Counted from the stretch's first letter, positions 24,680 through 34,778 are shown. The stretch: DNA of 64,000 bases from an uncultured Clostridia bacterium (GCA_947173485.1 CAMWFH010000001.1:1-64000); one strand, 5' to 3'. Numbers and translations are program-made. The notes: a model not told the origin generated them from the letters alone.

Positions 24680-26266
24680 ATGAAAGGCAAGCTCACATTG
24701 CAGCAGCGCCTGCTCCTGCCCATCATCCTGCTGGGACTGGTGACGCTGCTGTCCGACCTGCTGGCGGTGTACAGCATCCACAACGTCCACACCAGCGCCG
24801 GGACGATCGTCGATACCTATATGGCCGGTGAGGCGGGGCTGGAGGATATCCGCCGGTCTATGATGGATATCCACCGCCTGGCCCTCAGCCACATCGTGGC
24901 GGCGGACCACGCCTCGATGATCCGCCTGGTCCAGGAGATCAAGGCGGAGGAGACGGCCCTGGACGGAAAGCTGGCCAGCCACGCGGCATTCATCGGCCAG
25001 GAGGACGAGGCGGTCTACCGGGCGCTCCTGGCGGACTATGACGCCTTCAAGCACGCCCTGGTCCATCTGGTCTGCGCCAGCGCCGACAGCAAGACCCAGG
25101 AGGCCTACGCCATGGCCAACGGGGAGGTGTCCGCCCGGTCCACCGCCATCGAGCAGGGCCTGGACGCCCTCTCCGGCTCCATCTCCAACCAGGCCGCGGC
25201 GGCCCGGGAGCGCCTCTCCTGGGTCTACGCCTTCGCCCTGGCTGCCAGCGCCGCCGCCCTGGCGGTGGGAGCGGCCCTGATCTGGGCGGCGCTGCGGATC
25301 GTCCGGCGGTCCGTCATCACCCCGATCCAGGGCGCTATGGACACGCTCCAGAGCAGCTCCCAGCGCATCACCGGCGTGGTGGGCGAGGTCCGCCGGCGCA
25401 CCCACACCTCCACCGCCAGCGCCCGCTCCCTCTCGGGCCTGACCCAGCACCTCTCCGCCGCCCTGGAGGAGATCGCGGGGAACACCGCCGCCATCAACGC
25501 CAGCGCCAGCCGCACCCAGGGCGCGGCGGCCGGCATGGCGGAGGAGTGCGCCGCCATCACCGCCTACTCCGCCCAGATGCGGTGCCGTGCGGAGGAGATG
25601 GAGCAGTCCGCCCTGGCGGAGAAGGAGGCCGTGCGGGCCAAGACGGCGGAGATCCTGTCGGTCCTCCAGCAGGCCATCGAGAAGAGCCAGAGCGTGGACC
25701 GGATCGGGATCTTGACCGAGGACATCCTCTCGATCTCCTCCTCCACGGACCTGATCGCCATCAACGCCTCGATCGAGGCCACCCGGGCCGGGGCGGCGGG
25801 GCGTGGCTTTGCCGTCGTGGCCCAGGAGGTCCGGCGGCTGGCCGATTCCTGCGCGGAGACCGCCAGCCATATCCAGGAGGTGAGCGGCGTGGTCACCAGC
25901 GCGGTCCGCTACCTCTCCGGCAGCGCCCAGGAGCTGGCGGACTACCTGGGCCAGTCCCTGCTGGAGCAGCTGGAGCGGTCCGTCCGGTCCGGCCAGCAAT
26001 ACCGGGACGACGCGGCGTACATCGAGCGCTCGATGGAGGACTTCAACCGGCAGGCGGACCAGTTCCGCGCCGCCATGGCGGAGATCGCCGGGGCCCTCTC
26101 CGGCATCTCCGGCGCGGTGGACGGCGCGGTCCAGGGGGTCACCGGGGTCACCAGCAGCACCCAGGTCCTGGCGGAGGACATGGCGGGGATCGCCGCCGGC
26201 ATGGAGACCAACCAGGCGATCGTCGGCGAGCTCCAGCGGCAGGTGGATATCTTCGCGAAGCTGTAG
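24680..26266 (+). CDS. Methyl-accepting chemotaxis protein
   Basis: A 528-residue chemoreceptor. A first membrane span at about residues 10-35, a helical four-helix-bundle-like sensor of about 150 residues, a second span near 185-212, then a long cytoplasmic coiled coil. The hairpin tip is recognisable in DLIAINASIEATRAGAAGRG followed by FAVVAQEVRRLADSC, the CheA/CheW contact. A canonical HAMP is not obvious after the second span; the linker RRSVITPIQGAMD may replace it. Co-location with an orphan binding protein suggests the pair senses a solute together. No che genes are in the window. Confidence 0.9.
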   Translation: MKGKLTLQQRLLLPIILLGLVTLLSDLLAVYSIHNVHTSAGTIVDTYMAGEAGLEDIRRSMMDIHRLALSHIVAADHASMIRLVQEIKAEETALDGKLASHAAFIGQEDEAVYRALLADYDAFKHALVHLVCASADSKTQEAYAMANGEVSARSTAIEQGLDALSGSISNQAAAARERLSWVYAFALAASAAALAVGAALIWAALRIVRRSVITPIQGAMDTLQSSSQRITGVVGEVRRRTHTSTASARSLSGLTQHLSAALEEIAGNTAAINASASRTQGAAAGMAEECAAITAYSAQMRCRAEEMEQSALAEKEAVRAKTAEILSVLQQAIEKSQSVDRIGILTEDILSISSSTDLIAINASIEATRAGAAGRGFAVVAQEVRRLADSCAETASHIQEVSGVVTSAVRYLSGSAQELADYLGQSLLEQLERSVRSGQQYRDDAAYIERSMEDFNRQADQFRAAMAEIAGALSGISGAVDGAVQGVTGVTSSTQVLAEDMAGIAAGMETNQAIVGELQRQVDIFAKL

Positions 26267-26302
26267 GGCGCGCCATCACATCGGAGAAAGGAGAGCCAGG
26301 TC

Positions 26303-27310
26303 ATGCGGGAGGTGACCATCGGAAAGAACGACGCCGGCCAGCGTCTGGACCGGTTCGTCTCAAAAAAGCTGCCGCTGCTGCCGGCGGCGCTGCTGCAAAA
26401 ATATCTCCGGCGGAAGCGGATCAAGATCAACGGCCGCCCCAGCAAGGGGGACGCCCGGCTCCAGGAGGGGGACGTGCTCCAGCTGTATATCAACGACGAG
26501 TTCTTCGACGCCCCCCAGGAGAGCAGCCTGTTCCTGGCCCAGTTCAAGCCCCAGCTGACGATCGTCTACGAGGACGAGAACCTGCTGCTGCTGGACAAGC
26601 GGCCCGGCCTGGTGGTCCACGCCGATGAGAGCCAAAAGGTCAACACCCTCATCGACCACATCCAGGCCTACCTCTACCAGAAGGGGGAGTGGGACCCCCG
26701 GGCGGAGAACGCCTTCGCCCCCGCCCTCTGCAACCGGATCGACCGCAACACCGGCGGCATCGTCATCGCCGCGAAAAACGCGGAGGCCCTGCGGATCCTC
26801 AACGACAAGATCCGGGACCGGGAGATCTCCAAGAAGTACCTCTGCGCCGTCCTAGGGCAGTTCGAGCCGGCGGAGGGCCGGCTGGAGCGGTTCTTGCTGA
26901 AGGACGAGGCCAAGAACCAGGTGGCGGTCTACCGCCGCCCGGTCCCCGGCGGCAAGACGGCGGTGACGCTGTACCGGACCTTGGCCGTCCAGGGCGGGCT
27001 GTCCCTGGTGGAGGCGGAGCTGCTGACAGGCCGGACCCACCAGATCCGGGCCACCTTCGCCGATGCCGGACACCCTCTCCTGGGGGACGGCAAATACGGC
27101 CGCTACGAGGTCAACCGGCGGTACGGCGAGACCCGCCAGGCCCTCTACAGCTACTTCCTCCGCTTCGACTTCCCCACCGGCGCCGGGGCGCTGGACTACC
27201 TCCGGGGCCGGTCCTTCCAGGTGGCCCGGGTGCCCTTCGCGGAGAAGTATTTCCCACAGACAGAAAAAGGCCCCAAGGGCGGGGCCCCAGACAAGGGAGC
27301 AAGATCATGA
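26303..27310 (+). CDS. RluA-family pseudouridine synthase
   Basis: A 335-residue RNA-modifying enzyme that isomerises uridine in rRNA or tRNA. Residues 1-60 form an S4 RNA-binding domain (GQRLDRFVSKKLPLL, RRKRIKINGR); the catalytic aspartate is Asp147 in CNRIDRNTGGIV, and GRTHQIRATFADAGHPLLGD is the conserved C-terminal motif. It could be RluC/RluD-like, but the modified position cannot be deduced. AAAGGAGAGCCAGGTC precedes the ATG. Its stop overlaps the phosphatase start by four bases. Confidence 0.92.
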   Translation: MREVTIGKNDAGQRLDRFVSKKLPLLPAALLQKYLRRKRIKINGRPSKGDARLQEGDVLQLYINDEFFDAPQESSLFLAQFKPQLTIVYEDENLLLLDKRPGLVVHADESQKVNTLIDHIQAYLYQKGEWDPRAENAFAPALCNRIDRNTGGIVIAAKNAEALRILNDKIRDREISKKYLCAVLGQFEPAEGRLERFLLKDEAKNQVAVYRRPVPGGKTAVTLYRTLAVQGGLSLVEAELLTGRTHQIRATFADAGHPLLGDGKYGRYEVNRRYGETRQALYSYFLRFDFPTGAGALDYLRGRSFQVARVPFAEKYFPQTEKGPKGGAPDKGARS

Positions 27311-27768
27311 CCAGCATCTTATTCGTCTGCTTAGGCAACATCTGCCGCAGTCCCACGGCGGAGTTCATCATGAAGGCCCTGGTGCGGGAGGCGGGGCAGG
27401 AGGACCAGTTCACCATCGCCTCCGCCGCCACCAGCCGCAGCCAGTGGGGGGAGCCGGTCTATGCCCCCGCCGCCTTCCAGCTGGCCCGCCATGGCATCTC
27501 CTCCAAGGGCAAGTTCGCCATCCCCATGACAGCGGCGGACTACGACAAGTACGACCTCCTGATCGGCATGGACAACGGCAACATCCGCCAGATGCGGCGG
27601 ATCGTGGGGGATGACCCGGCGGGGAAGATCCGCCTCCTCCTCTCCTTCGCCGGCCGGGAGGCGGAGATCGACGACCCCTGGTACACCGGAGACTTCGAGA
27701 CGGCCTACCGGGAGATCCTGGAGGGCTGCGAGGGGCTCCTGCGGTACTTACAAGATCACCAGGCTTGA
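27307..27768 (+). CDS. Low-molecular-weight protein tyrosine phosphatase
   Basis: A 153-residue cytoplasmic phosphatase. The signature C-x5-R loop is CLGNICRS (Cys8 to Arg14) right at the N-terminus, and the general acid is in DDPWYTGDF near the end. Length matches LMW-PTPs (~155). These enzymes act on phosphotyrosine, sometimes on capsule/exopolysaccharide kinases or phospho-arginine (YwlE-like); no kinase adjoins here. Translationally coupled to the pseudouridine synthase through an ATGA overlap. Confidence 0.92.
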   Translation: MTSILFVCLGNICRSPTAEFIMKALVREAGQEDQFTIASAATSRSQWGEPVYAPAAFQLARHGISSKGKFAIPMTAADYDKYDLLIGMDNGNIRQMRRIVGDDPAGKIRLLLSFAGREAEIDDPWYTGDFETAYREILEGCEGLLRYLQDHQA

Positions 27769-27778
27769 TACGGCGGCA

Positions 27779-27817
27779 AAAGGCCCGGCGCTGTTTGGCA
27801 GACAGCGCCGGGCCTTT
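27779..27817. terminator. Bidirectional terminator between the phosphatase and YchF genes
   Basis: A perfect 16-bp stem, AAAGGCCCGGCGCTGT with ACAGCGCCGGGCCTTT. It lies 10 bases after the phosphatase stop and 21 bases beyond the convergent ychF stop; a short T-run is present on the minus side. Confidence 0.85.
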
Positions 27818-27838
27818 CCCGTATCATCGACCGTTAAA

Positions 27839-28930
27839 TCACACATTGAAGCGGAACAGGATGATGTCCCCATCCTTCACCACATACTCCTTGCCCTCGG
27901 ACCGGATCAGCCCCTGCTCCCTGGCGGCGGCCATGGTGCCCACCCGCATCAGGTCCTCATAGGCGATGACCTCCGCCCGGATGAAGCCCCGCTCGAAGTC
28001 AGTGTGGATCTTCCCGGCGGCCTGGGGGGCACGGGTGCCCCGGGTGATGGTCCAGGCGCGGCACTCGTCCTCGCCGGAGGTCAGGTAGGAGATCAGCCCC
28101 AGGAGGGTATAGCTGGCCTTGATCAGCCGGTCCAGGCCGCTCTCCTCCACCCCCAGATCCTCCAGGAACATCGCCTTCTCCTCCTCGGGCAGCTCGGCGA
28201 TCTCCGCCTCCAGCTTGGCGCAGACCGGGATGACCTGGGCCCCCTCGGTCCGGGCCCGCTCCGCCACCTTCTGGTAGTAGGGGCAGCTCTCATACTGGCG
28301 GAAGCCCTCCTCGTCCAGGTTGGCGGCGTAGATCACCGGCTTGAGGGTGAGCAGGTCGCTGGTGGCGATCAGGGCCCGGTCGTCCTCATCGCAGCCGTAG
28401 GTCCGGGCGGGGCTGCCGTCGTTGAGCCAGGCGCGCAGGGCGGTGAACACCTCCACCTCCCGCAGGAACTTCTTGTCCCCCTTGGCGGCCTTCTGGGCCT
28501 TGTCGATCCGCCGGTCCACCATCTCCACATCGGCCATGACCAGCTCCAGCTCGATGATGTCGATATCCCGGATCGGGTCGGTGCTGCCCTCCACATGGAT
28601 GACGTTGTCGTCATCGAAGCACCGCACCACATGGACGATCGCGCTGGTCTCCCGGATATTGGCCAGGAACTTGTTGCCCAGCCCCTCGCCCCGGCTGGCC
28701 CCCTTCACGAGGCCCGCGATATCCACGAACTCCACCACCGCCGGGGTGGTCTTTTTGGGATGATACATCTCGCTGAGCTTATCCAGCCGCTCGTCCGGCA
28801 CCGCCACCACGCCTACATTGGGGTCGATGGTGCAGAAGGGATAATTGGCGCTCTCGGCGCCGGCGTTGGTGATCGCGTTGAACAGGGTCGATTTGCCCAC
28901 ATTGGGCAGGCCCACGATGCCTAATTTCAT
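27839..28930 (-). CDS. ychF: Redox-regulated ATPase YchF (Obg family)
   Basis: A 363-residue P-loop protein of the universal YchF/OLA1 branch that binds ATP more readily than GTP and associates with ribosomes and stress control. Walker A is GLPNVGKST at residues 7-15; [10 protein letters not shown] forms the switch II region, followed by a coiled-coil insertion and the C-terminal TGS domain ([29 protein letters not shown]). Length is the family standard. AAGGAG lies about a dozen bases before the ATG. Single-gene unit. Confidence 0.96.
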   Translation of the reverse strand: MKLGIVGLPNVGKSTLFNAITNAGAESANYPFCTIDPNVGVVAVPDERLDKLSEMYHPKKTTPAVVEFVDIAGLVKGASRGEGLGNKFLANIRETSAIVHVVRCFDDDNVIHVEGSTDPIRDIDIIELELVMADVEMVDRRIDKAQKAAKGDKKFLREVEVFTALRAWLNDGSPARTYGCDEDDRALIATSDLLTLKPVIYAANLDEEGFRQYESCPYYQKVAERARTEGAQVIPVCAKLEAEIAELPEEEKAMFLEDLGVEESGLDRLIKASYTLLGLISYLTSGEDECRAWTITRGTRAPQAAGKIHTDFERGFIRAEVIAYEDLMRVGTMAAAREQGLIRSEGKEYVVKDGDIILFRFNV

Positions 28931-29005
28931 ATTGCTTTACATCTCCTTAAAAAGTCCTGATTTTTCAAGGGTCTCCGGGTGTCGGCCCTTTGACGCTGCA
29001 CCATT

Positions 29006-29035
29006 ACTGTACCATGTTCCCGATTCAAAACTCAA
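29006..29035 (-). promoter_or_regulatory. Candidate promoter of ychF
   Basis: On the minus strand TTGAGT (29035-29030), 18 bases, TACAGT (29011-29006), about 75 bases upstream of the ATG. Confidence 0.4.
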
Positions 29036-29299
29036 ACCACGCGTCTACCGTCATATCAGGTGACGCAGAGTTTTCCTCTTGAACCTCAGCGCCCTGTCCT
29101 CCTGCCTGTCGAGGACCCGTGCTTCCTCCAGCCAGTTTTTGGCTTCTGGAAGCTTTCGGAAACATTTGGATCCGGCTCCTTTCTCGCAAAGAAAGAGAGC
29201 GCACTGCCACACCATGAGTATAGCAGATACAGCCCTCTTTCTCAAGCGTTATTTTGCCGCTCTTTTTGATAGGTCATATGAGGCGATCTTGCGGTCAGT
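29036..29299. other. Intergenic stretch without a supported gene
   Basis: 264 bases between ychF and the FtsX-like permease. Minus-strand frames of 61-64 codons exist (the longer contains KCFRKLPEAKNWLEEARVL) but have no ribosome site and unbalanced composition. It may be a remnant or a dispersed intergenic repeat. No RNA gene or promoter was recognised beyond the one for ychF. Confidence 0.4.
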
Positions 29300-31783
29300 T
29301 CAAATCCAGTTTTCACGTAGCCTCTGGACGATGCTGCCGGTCCCCGCCTTTTGGTAGATCACCGCCGGAATCATGCCGCAGAGGGCCAGAGCCAGCAGTA
29401 TATACAGCGCAAAGGGGACTGCCGGATAATGGAACGCGCCAAAACCCAGGGTATTTTGAATCGCGACAAACAGAAGAACATCTGCGGCGGAGCCAACAGT
29501 CAGCGCCAAGGCCATCGTTGACGCAAAGTACCAGAGACCCTCCCATACGATCATCTCTCGCACCTGCCGTCTGGTTGCGCCCACTGCCTCCATGGAGGCA
29601 AATTCCTTTTGCCGGTTCAGAATATTGGCGCTCATGGTGTTGATAAAGTTCAGGATACCGATGGAAAACAGCACGATAGTAAGAAATGCGGAGAGCTTGG
29701 ACAGGGAACTTTTCGCCTCGGCCAGCGACTCCGCCAGCTCGATCTTGGATGTCCTGGATATGGCGGGGATATGCTCCGTCAGTGACTTTACCTGATTCAA
29801 AATGCTCTGCGCATAGTCCGGGTCGCTGTCGATCTTGATGGAGTAGATAATGGCATCCGGCCTGTATTGGTCAATGACCTTGTTGGAGACCACCAGCCAG
29901 GGGGCCGCGCCGCCGTTCATGCCGTCCCGCTCCAGCGGGATCTGGCCCCCGATGGGCAGCTGAAACTGCTGATCCGTATCCATGACGAAAAAGGTCATGG
30001 TGTCCCCCTGATGCAGTCCATTCCCGTTCATTTCTGTGGTCAGCAGGAACTCCCCGCGCTCAAAGGCGTCAATGTCTACCGGCGTTTCCGCTGACTGGTC
30101 GTAAGCATCGATCACATCGCTGTCCACGCCTACCAGCAGGCTCCAGAACGCCGCGCTTGGACTGTCGATCCAAACCTGTGGATCTGTCAGCTCCATACCG
30201 CTTGCCTTCTCAAAGTCACTTTTGATCTGATACCAGTCTCCGTATACTTCTTCAGAATACTGCTCATAGACGGGAACGACTTTCGTGACGCCAAAGGCTT
30301 CCACGCCCTCCATCTGCCGCAGCTGGGCCATCATCTCCGGCGTGAAGGACTGCTCCTCCTGGGGCGAGAAGGATGCCCGGCTCATGTGGTTATAGAGAGC
30401 GATGTCATGGGCCGTGTTGAAGTCGACGTATTCATCTACCGACAGGCCGTTCAGCACCGTCATACAGAGCAGGAACGTCACACTGCTTAAAAAGAAGGTC
30501 CCGATCACAAAGAACGCCTTTGCGGGATGCCGGAAAGCATTTTTTATCCCCATCCAAGGCAGCGTAGCGTGGCCGGTGGAGCGGCTGGTTTGACCCTTGA
30601 CGCCCTCCTCCGTGTACCGCAGCGCAGCCATGGGAGAGATGGAGAGGACTTTCCGGGCGGTCATGGCGAAGCTGACAAAGATCATCCCGCAGGAGAACAG
30701 GGCTGACACAACGGAGACCGCCCAGTGAAGATCCGCCTGGGTAAAGCCCTCCAGCAGATCGCCCAGCAGCAGCGGGACGATCCACTGGGTCACGGCGCAG
30801 CCCAGCAACAGGCCGGCGGGGAGCGCCAGCAGCAGGACCCGGCCCATCCGGTAGTAGATGACCCGTTTCAGCTGCCTGGGGGAAATGCCAATAGTTTTCA
30901 GCAGTCCATAAAACTGGACATCCTTGGTGACGGAAATGGAGTTGATGTTGTAGATGATCAAAAAGCCGTCCACCATGAAAAACAGGATGACCGCCAGGGC
31001 CAGAGCCATATCCCGGAGGGACATCTGCCGCCCGGACAAAACCGTGACCGACTGCTGCTCCGTAAGGCCAAGCTGTTCTGAGATCCGATCCAGGTCCTTC
31101 TGAATGCCGCCGGAGGAAAAGGAAAAACCAACTATCGCCGCTGGAAGATCGTGCTGTGACAATACGGCGGTGGACAGGAAGACCTGCTGTCTGGATGCTG
31201 TATCGATGTAAGAGGTATCGGTGTAGAAGCCGGAGAGATAGAAGGTCTCATCCTGTACTGCGTCGCAGTCATCCCAGCCCACGGACAGGGTGATCTCCGT
31301 ACCAACTGCCGGGTCAATACCAAATCGTTTCAACAGCCAGGTGGACATCATGACTTCATTGGCCTTTATGGGATAGTGCCCCTGAAGATCATCCACCAGC
31401 GGACTGCCCCAAGTGTCCCAGTTGTCAACTGCGTACAGGTCGATGCTGAGGCCGGACTGTCCGGTGTTCCCGATCAGCCGTCCCAGCTTGTAGGAGACAT
31501 ACAGCGGTTTCCGCACCTGTTCATTTTCCTCCAGTTGGGCCAGCTGTTCGGCGGTGGGGCTGGAAATGATCACATCTGTAGTCGTCCCATAGCTTTTCAA
31601 GTCTTGCAAGGCGGAAAAGCTTTGCAGGTCGAAAAAGACGCTGCAAGTAGCCGTGATCAGGATCACCACGATGATGGCCGCAGCAGCGATCAGCCGGTTA
31701 GAGCTACGGCTGGCCCTGTAGGATCGCTGGCCGATGACCTGGACTGCTGCTTGTGAATGGGCAACTCGTTTTCCCTGACTCAT
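29300..31783 (-). CDS. FtsX-like ABC transporter permease (MacB/Bce-like)
   Basis: An 827-residue membrane protein. It has an N-terminal span (about 31-52), a large extracytoplasmic region, three spans with the FtsX core ([22 protein letters not shown]), a second long external domain, and three C-terminal spans with the repeated core ([20 protein letters not shown]). Two FtsX cores in one chain are typical of BceB/LolC-type exporters that remove or sense peptide antibiotics or lipoproteins. Its ATG overlaps the ATPase stop by four bases. With the adjoining response regulator and kinase this is a self-regulated resistance-type module; the actual substrate is unknown. Confidence 0.9.
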   Translation of the reverse strand: MSQGKRVAHSQAAVQVIGQRSYRASRSSNRLIAAAAIIVVILITATCSVFFDLQSFSALQDLKSYGTTTDVIISSPTAEQLAQLEENEQVRKPLYVSYKLGRLIGNTGQSGLSIDLYAVDNWDTWGSPLVDDLQGHYPIKANEVMMSTWLLKRFGIDPAVGTEITLSVGWDDCDAVQDETFYLSGFYTDTSYIDTASRQQVFLSTAVLSQHDLPAAIVGFSFSSGGIQKDLDRISEQLGLTEQQSVTVLSGRQMSLRDMALALAVILFFMVDGFLIIYNINSISVTKDVQFYGLLKTIGISPRQLKRVIYYRMGRVLLLALPAGLLLGCAVTQWIVPLLLGDLLEGFTQADLHWAVSVVSALFSCGMIFVSFAMTARKVLSISPMAALRYTEEGVKGQTSRSTGHATLPWMGIKNAFRHPAKAFFVIGTFFLSSVTFLLCMTVLNGLSVDEYVDFNTAHDIALYNHMSRASFSPQEEQSFTPEMMAQLRQMEGVEAFGVTKVVPVYEQYSEEVYGDWYQIKSDFEKASGMELTDPQVWIDSPSAAFWSLLVGVDSDVIDAYDQSAETPVDIDAFERGEFLLTTEMNGNGLHQGDTMTFFVMDTDQQFQLPIGGQIPLERDGMNGGAAPWLVVSNKVIDQYRPDAIIYSIKIDSDPDYAQSILNQVKSLTEHIPAISRTSKIELAESLAEAKSSLSKLSAFLTIVLFSIGILNFINTMSANILNRQKEFASMEAVGATRRQVREMIVWEGLWYFASTMALALTVGSAADVLLFVAIQNTLGFGAFHYPAVPFALYILLALALCGMIPAVIYQKAGTGSIVQRLRENWI

Positions 31784-32454
31784 TGCCTGACCCTCCCATC
31801 CTCGATACGGATGATCCGGTCTGCCATCTGGGCAATGGCATCATTGTGGGTGATCATGATGGTAGTCTGGTGGAATTTGACACTGGTGGCCTTCAGCAGA
31901 GCGAGCACATCCTCACTGGTCCTGCTGTCCAGGTTTCCTGTGGGCTCATCGGCCAGGATGATCTCCGGCTTCGTGAGCAGAGCGCGGGCAATGGAGACCC
32001 GCTGCTGCTGCCCGCCGGAAAGGTTGTTGGGGAGGTCCTGGAGCTTGTCCTGGAGGCCCAGGGAGCGGACGATCGCCTCCATAAACGCCTTGTCCGCCTT
32101 TCTTCCGTCCAACTGCACCGGCAGGACGATGTTCTCATAGACGTTCAGAATCGGCACCAGGTTGTAATTCTGGAACACAAAGCCGATGTGACGGCGGCGA
32201 AACACCGCCATCTGTTCCTCGCTTTTTTTCGAGAGCCGCTTCCCGCCGATGATGACATCCCCGGAGGTGGGCGTGTCCAGCCCGCCCAGCATATTGAGCA
32301 GGGTGGATTTGCCGGAGCCGGAGGTGCCAACGATCGCCACGAACTCCCCGGCGTTGACCGAGAGGGTCACTCCATCCAGGGCCTTTGTGACATACTCCCC
32401 CTGCCGGTAATACTTTTTCAGATCAACTGTTTGCAAAATGGGTCCTGCTGGCAT
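31780..32454 (-). CDS. ABC transporter ATP-binding protein (LolD/MacB/BceA type)
   Basis: A 224-residue ATPase with Walker [10 protein letters not shown], signature [15 protein letters not shown], Walker [12 protein letters not shown] and switch His in ITHND. Length and the [13 protein letters not shown] phrase are characteristic of the type VII (MacB) ABC class. It partners the downstream permease, with which it overlaps by four bases. The ribosome site is weak (AAAGGCGG) and an inverted repeat lies upstream at 32480-32508. Confidence 0.93.
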   Translation of the reverse strand: MPAGPILQTVDLKKYYRQGEYVTKALDGVTLSVNAGEFVAIVGTSGSGKSTLLNMLGGLDTPTSGDVIIGGKRLSKKSEEQMAVFRRRHIGFVFQNYNLVPILNVYENIVLPVQLDGRKADKAFMEAIVRSLGLQDKLQDLPNNLSGGQQQRVSIARALLTKPEIILADEPTGNLDSRTSEDVLALLKATSVKFHQTTIMITHNDAIAQMADRIIRIEDGRVRQ

Positions 32455-32479
32455 TCAAAAGACCGCCTTTCTTAAGAAA

Positions 32480-32508
32480 ATACTCCCCATGGGTCCCATG
32501 GAGAGTAT
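32480..32508. promoter_or_regulatory. Inverted repeat upstream of the exporter genes
   Basis: Arms ATACTCCCCATGGG and CCCATGGAGAGTAT around one central base, one mismatch. It fills the 74-base gap between the kinase stop and the ATPase start. It could be the operator for the neighbouring response regulator or an RNA hairpin that lets the exporter be expressed independently of the regulator genes. Confidence 0.5.
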
Positions 32509-32528
32509 AAAAGGAAAATTTCAACACT

Positions 32529-33695
32529 CTATCTACTTTTGAAAAAAGCGGCCACTCTGGCCCCGGGACCGGTGTTCTCAAGGCGCAGCCAGCCGCCGTG
32601 ATGCTCGCAGAGCATCTTGCTGGTATAAAGGCCCAGGCCAAAGTGGTCCGCTTTTTCCCGGGTGAAATATGGATCGACCGCTTTTTCCAGGCTGGTTTTA
32701 TCAAAACCGGGACCATCGTCCGATACGGTCAATATCAATCCCTCCGGTGTCTCATCCAGGCAAAGTTCAACCTGTAAGGCAGCGTATCGAGTGGCATTCG
32801 CTATCAAATTGCCATATACCTGGGAGATCAAGTCTCCATCCAATGACAGAGCCGGCGAAGCCGTCCTGTTTTGCATAGAAAGATGTTTTTCTGCCCGTTC
32901 GCAGAGGATCGTCCCGCTTTCATACAAAGAGGCCGCTAATGCTTTCAGCGGTGTCTGCCGGTAAACGGGTCGTGTGTCCTCCAGCCGGCGCAGCTGGCTC
33001 ATGGTGTCCACATAATGCTCCAGCCGGGAGATATGCCGCTGCATGGTGACGGCGGTGGCCCGGGTCTGTTCATCCCCGCTGGTTTGGAGCATTTCATCGT
33101 ATCCCTTCAAAACGGTGAGCGGTGTCCGAAGATCATGGGCAAAGGCAGCGTTCAGCCGCTTGCGCTCCTCCATCTGCCGCCACATCTCCGAGAAGTTCTG
33201 GGCCAGGGCCGCCCGCATGGTCTCAAAGGAGGCGCAGAGCTGCCCCAGCTCATCCCTGCTGTGGGCGGTGACGGTAAAGTCCAGATCGTTTTGGGAGATC
33301 TTTTCCGATGCCAGCCGCAGCTCTGCCAGGGGCCGTTTCAGCTTGTTCCGGTAGAAAAGCAGCACCGCCCCCAGGATGCAGAGGGCGGACCACACCGGCG
33401 CCGTCACCATGGGCAGGGCCCGGAGGATGTCCACTGTCCGCTGGTCCTTGGGGGACAAGGGGAACGCATCGGTGCCGATGTAGGTCCCCTCCCCCATCCG
33501 CTCCCCTCGCTCGTTGGTGAGGTAGTATTTTTCCATGCTGTCCAGGTAGCCAGCGTGGATCTCCCTGATCCTCATGCCGCACAGGTCGTTGGTCATTTCA
33601 CAGAGGACCAGGGCCAGAAGGGCGGCGGCGGTGATATAGACCACCAGGGTCTTCCGAAGGGAAAGATCGCGCCACCGGCGTTTCAACGGCTCCAT
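32529..33695 (-). CDS. Sensor histidine kinase
   Basis: A 388-residue two-span kinase: membrane segments near residues 15-35 and 96-115 flank a ~60-residue extracytoplasmic sensor, then HAMP, HisKA with phospho-acceptor His187 (AAFAHDLRTPLTVLKGY) and HATPase_c with N box NLIANATRYA, SDDGPGF and GLGLY. It phosphorylates the regulator encoded just upstream; start overlaps that gene's stop by 13 bases. The sensor is larger than the tiny loop of BceS-type kinases, so it may detect the ligand directly. Confidence 0.92.
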   Translation of the reverse strand: MEPLKRRWRDLSLRKTLVVYITAAALLALVLCEMTNDLCGMRIREIHAGYLDSMEKYYLTNERGERMGEGTYIGTDAFPLSPKDQRTVDILRALPMVTAPVWSALCILGAVLLFYRNKLKRPLAELRLASEKISQNDLDFTVTAHSRDELGQLCASFETMRAALAQNFSEMWRQMEERKRLNAAFAHDLRTPLTVLKGYDEMLQTSGDEQTRATAVTMQRHISRLEHYVDTMSQLRRLEDTRPVYRQTPLKALAASLYESGTILCERAEKHLSMQNRTASPALSLDGDLISQVYGNLIANATRYAALQVELCLDETPEGLILTVSDDGPGFDKTSLEKAVDPYFTREKADHFGLGLYTSKMLCEHHGGWLRLENTGPGARVAAFFKSR

Positions 33696-34357
33696 TTATA
33701 GCCGCACCCCCAAACTGTTTCAATATAAGGCCGGTCTGTGTAAGCGGCGATCTTTGTCCTGATCCTGCGGATATGCTCCGCCACCACGCTGCTGTCCCCC
33801 TCGCTGTCATAGCCCCAGATCTTCTCGTAGATCCGTTCTTTGTCAAACACCTGCCCAGGATTTTGGGACAGCAGCTCCACGATCTCAAATTCCTTTTTCG
33901 GCAAAGGAATCTCCTCTTTCCCATAGAACAGCTGACGCTGGGTATAGTCTATCGCAAGCTCTCCGGCAAACCTCACCCAAGTATCCGCCTTATGCCGTGC
34001 CTCCCGCCGCAGATGGGCACGAACTCTCGCATCCAGCTCTATCAGCGAAAAGGGTTTCAGGATATAATCGTCCCCGCCGGCGGAAAAGCCTTTCACCTTA
34101 TCGGCGTCCTCGATTCGGGCCGTCAGGAAGAGGATAGGGCAGGAGACACGATCCCGGATCAGCTCACAGACCTCTAAGCCGTCCATATCCGGCATACTGA
34201 TGTCCAGCAGGATGATGTCCGGGGCCTGCTCGATTTTTCTGAGCGCTTCCGTTCCACTGTGGGCCGTCAGGATCTGATAGCCTTTTCCGGTAAAGAAACT
34301 GGCAAGCATGGAGACGATATCCGGTTCATCGTCTACGATCAATAGCTTATAGTCCAT
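33683..34357 (-). CDS. OmpR-family response regulator
   Basis: A 224-residue regulator. Receiver domain with acidic DD at 9-10, phospho-acceptor Asp52 (ILLDISMPDMDG) and Lys in KPFSL; C-terminal winged helix (IPLPKKEFEIVELLSQNPG, VVAEHIRRIRTKI). It heads the regulator-kinase-ATPase-permease series on the minus strand. The stop codon of the small gene at 34380 lies only 22 bases upstream, so it could be co-transcribed with the immunity-like genes. Confidence 0.93.
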   Translation of the reverse strand: MDYKLLIVDDEPDIVSMLASFFTGKGYQILTAHSGTEALRKIEQAPDIILLDISMPDMDGLEVCELIRDRVSCPILFLTARIEDADKVKGFSAGGDDYILKPFSLIELDARVRAHLRREARHKADTWVRFAGELAIDYTQRQLFYGKEEIPLPKKEFEIVELLSQNPGQVFDKERIYEKIWGYDSEGDSSVVAEHIRRIRTKIAAYTDRPYIETVWGCGYKWSR

Positions 34358-34379
34358 AGCGGCACCTTCCTTAAAATAT

Positions 34380-34742
34380 CTACCCCATATGCTCGTCTAT
34401 GTAGTCGGCCACATCGGACCATCCTTTAATAGAGGTATCCGGGTCGTCACCCTCGTCAGTATCTACCTCGCCATCATACTGCTTGTAGGCCCGGAGGCAG
34501 ATGCCATCCTTGACATGGATAAACTCTGCGTTCATATCTTCATCGTAATAGGCGTAGATCAGCTCATCCTGGCCGGCAAGCTCCACCCAGCCGGAGACGC
34601 CCCATCCGAAGAGCTGGGTGCCGGAGAGATCCTCCACCAGCGTCCAATCCCCCCGCTTCTCGAACTCTATGTCCTCATAGTCCGGGAACCGAGCCTTTAC
34701 CTCTTTCTTGGGGGCTCTGATCATCACTTTGCAGTCTGACAT
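34380..34742 (-). CDS. Small acidic protein, immunity-like by context
   Basis: A 120-residue soluble acidic protein, not recognised with confidence. It contains aromatic and acidic patches (LFGWGVSGWVELAGQDELIYAYYDEDMNAEF) and a C-terminal DEGDDPDTSIKGWSDVADYID. No signal or membrane segment. Such compact acidic proteins in runs with SUKH and DUF4240 genes are commonly immunity factors against secreted toxins; here that is an inference. The start has an AAGGACGG-like site. Confidence 0.6.
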   Translation of the reverse strand: MSDCKVMIRAPKKEVKARFPDYEDIEFEKRGDWTLVEDLSGTQLFGWGVSGWVELAGQDELIYAYYDEDMNAEFIHVKDGICLRAYKQYDGEVDTDEGDDPDTSIKGWSDVADYIDEHMG

Positions 34743-34778
34743 ACGATCCGTCCTTTTCTGTCAATAATTTTAAGCTGT

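Noticed and set aside
23456-25999. An 847-codon open frame on the minus strand
   Set aside because: It is antisense to the solute-binding and chemoreceptor genes, is rich in Gly/Arg/His/Leu without any domain, and results from high GC in third positions of the real genes.
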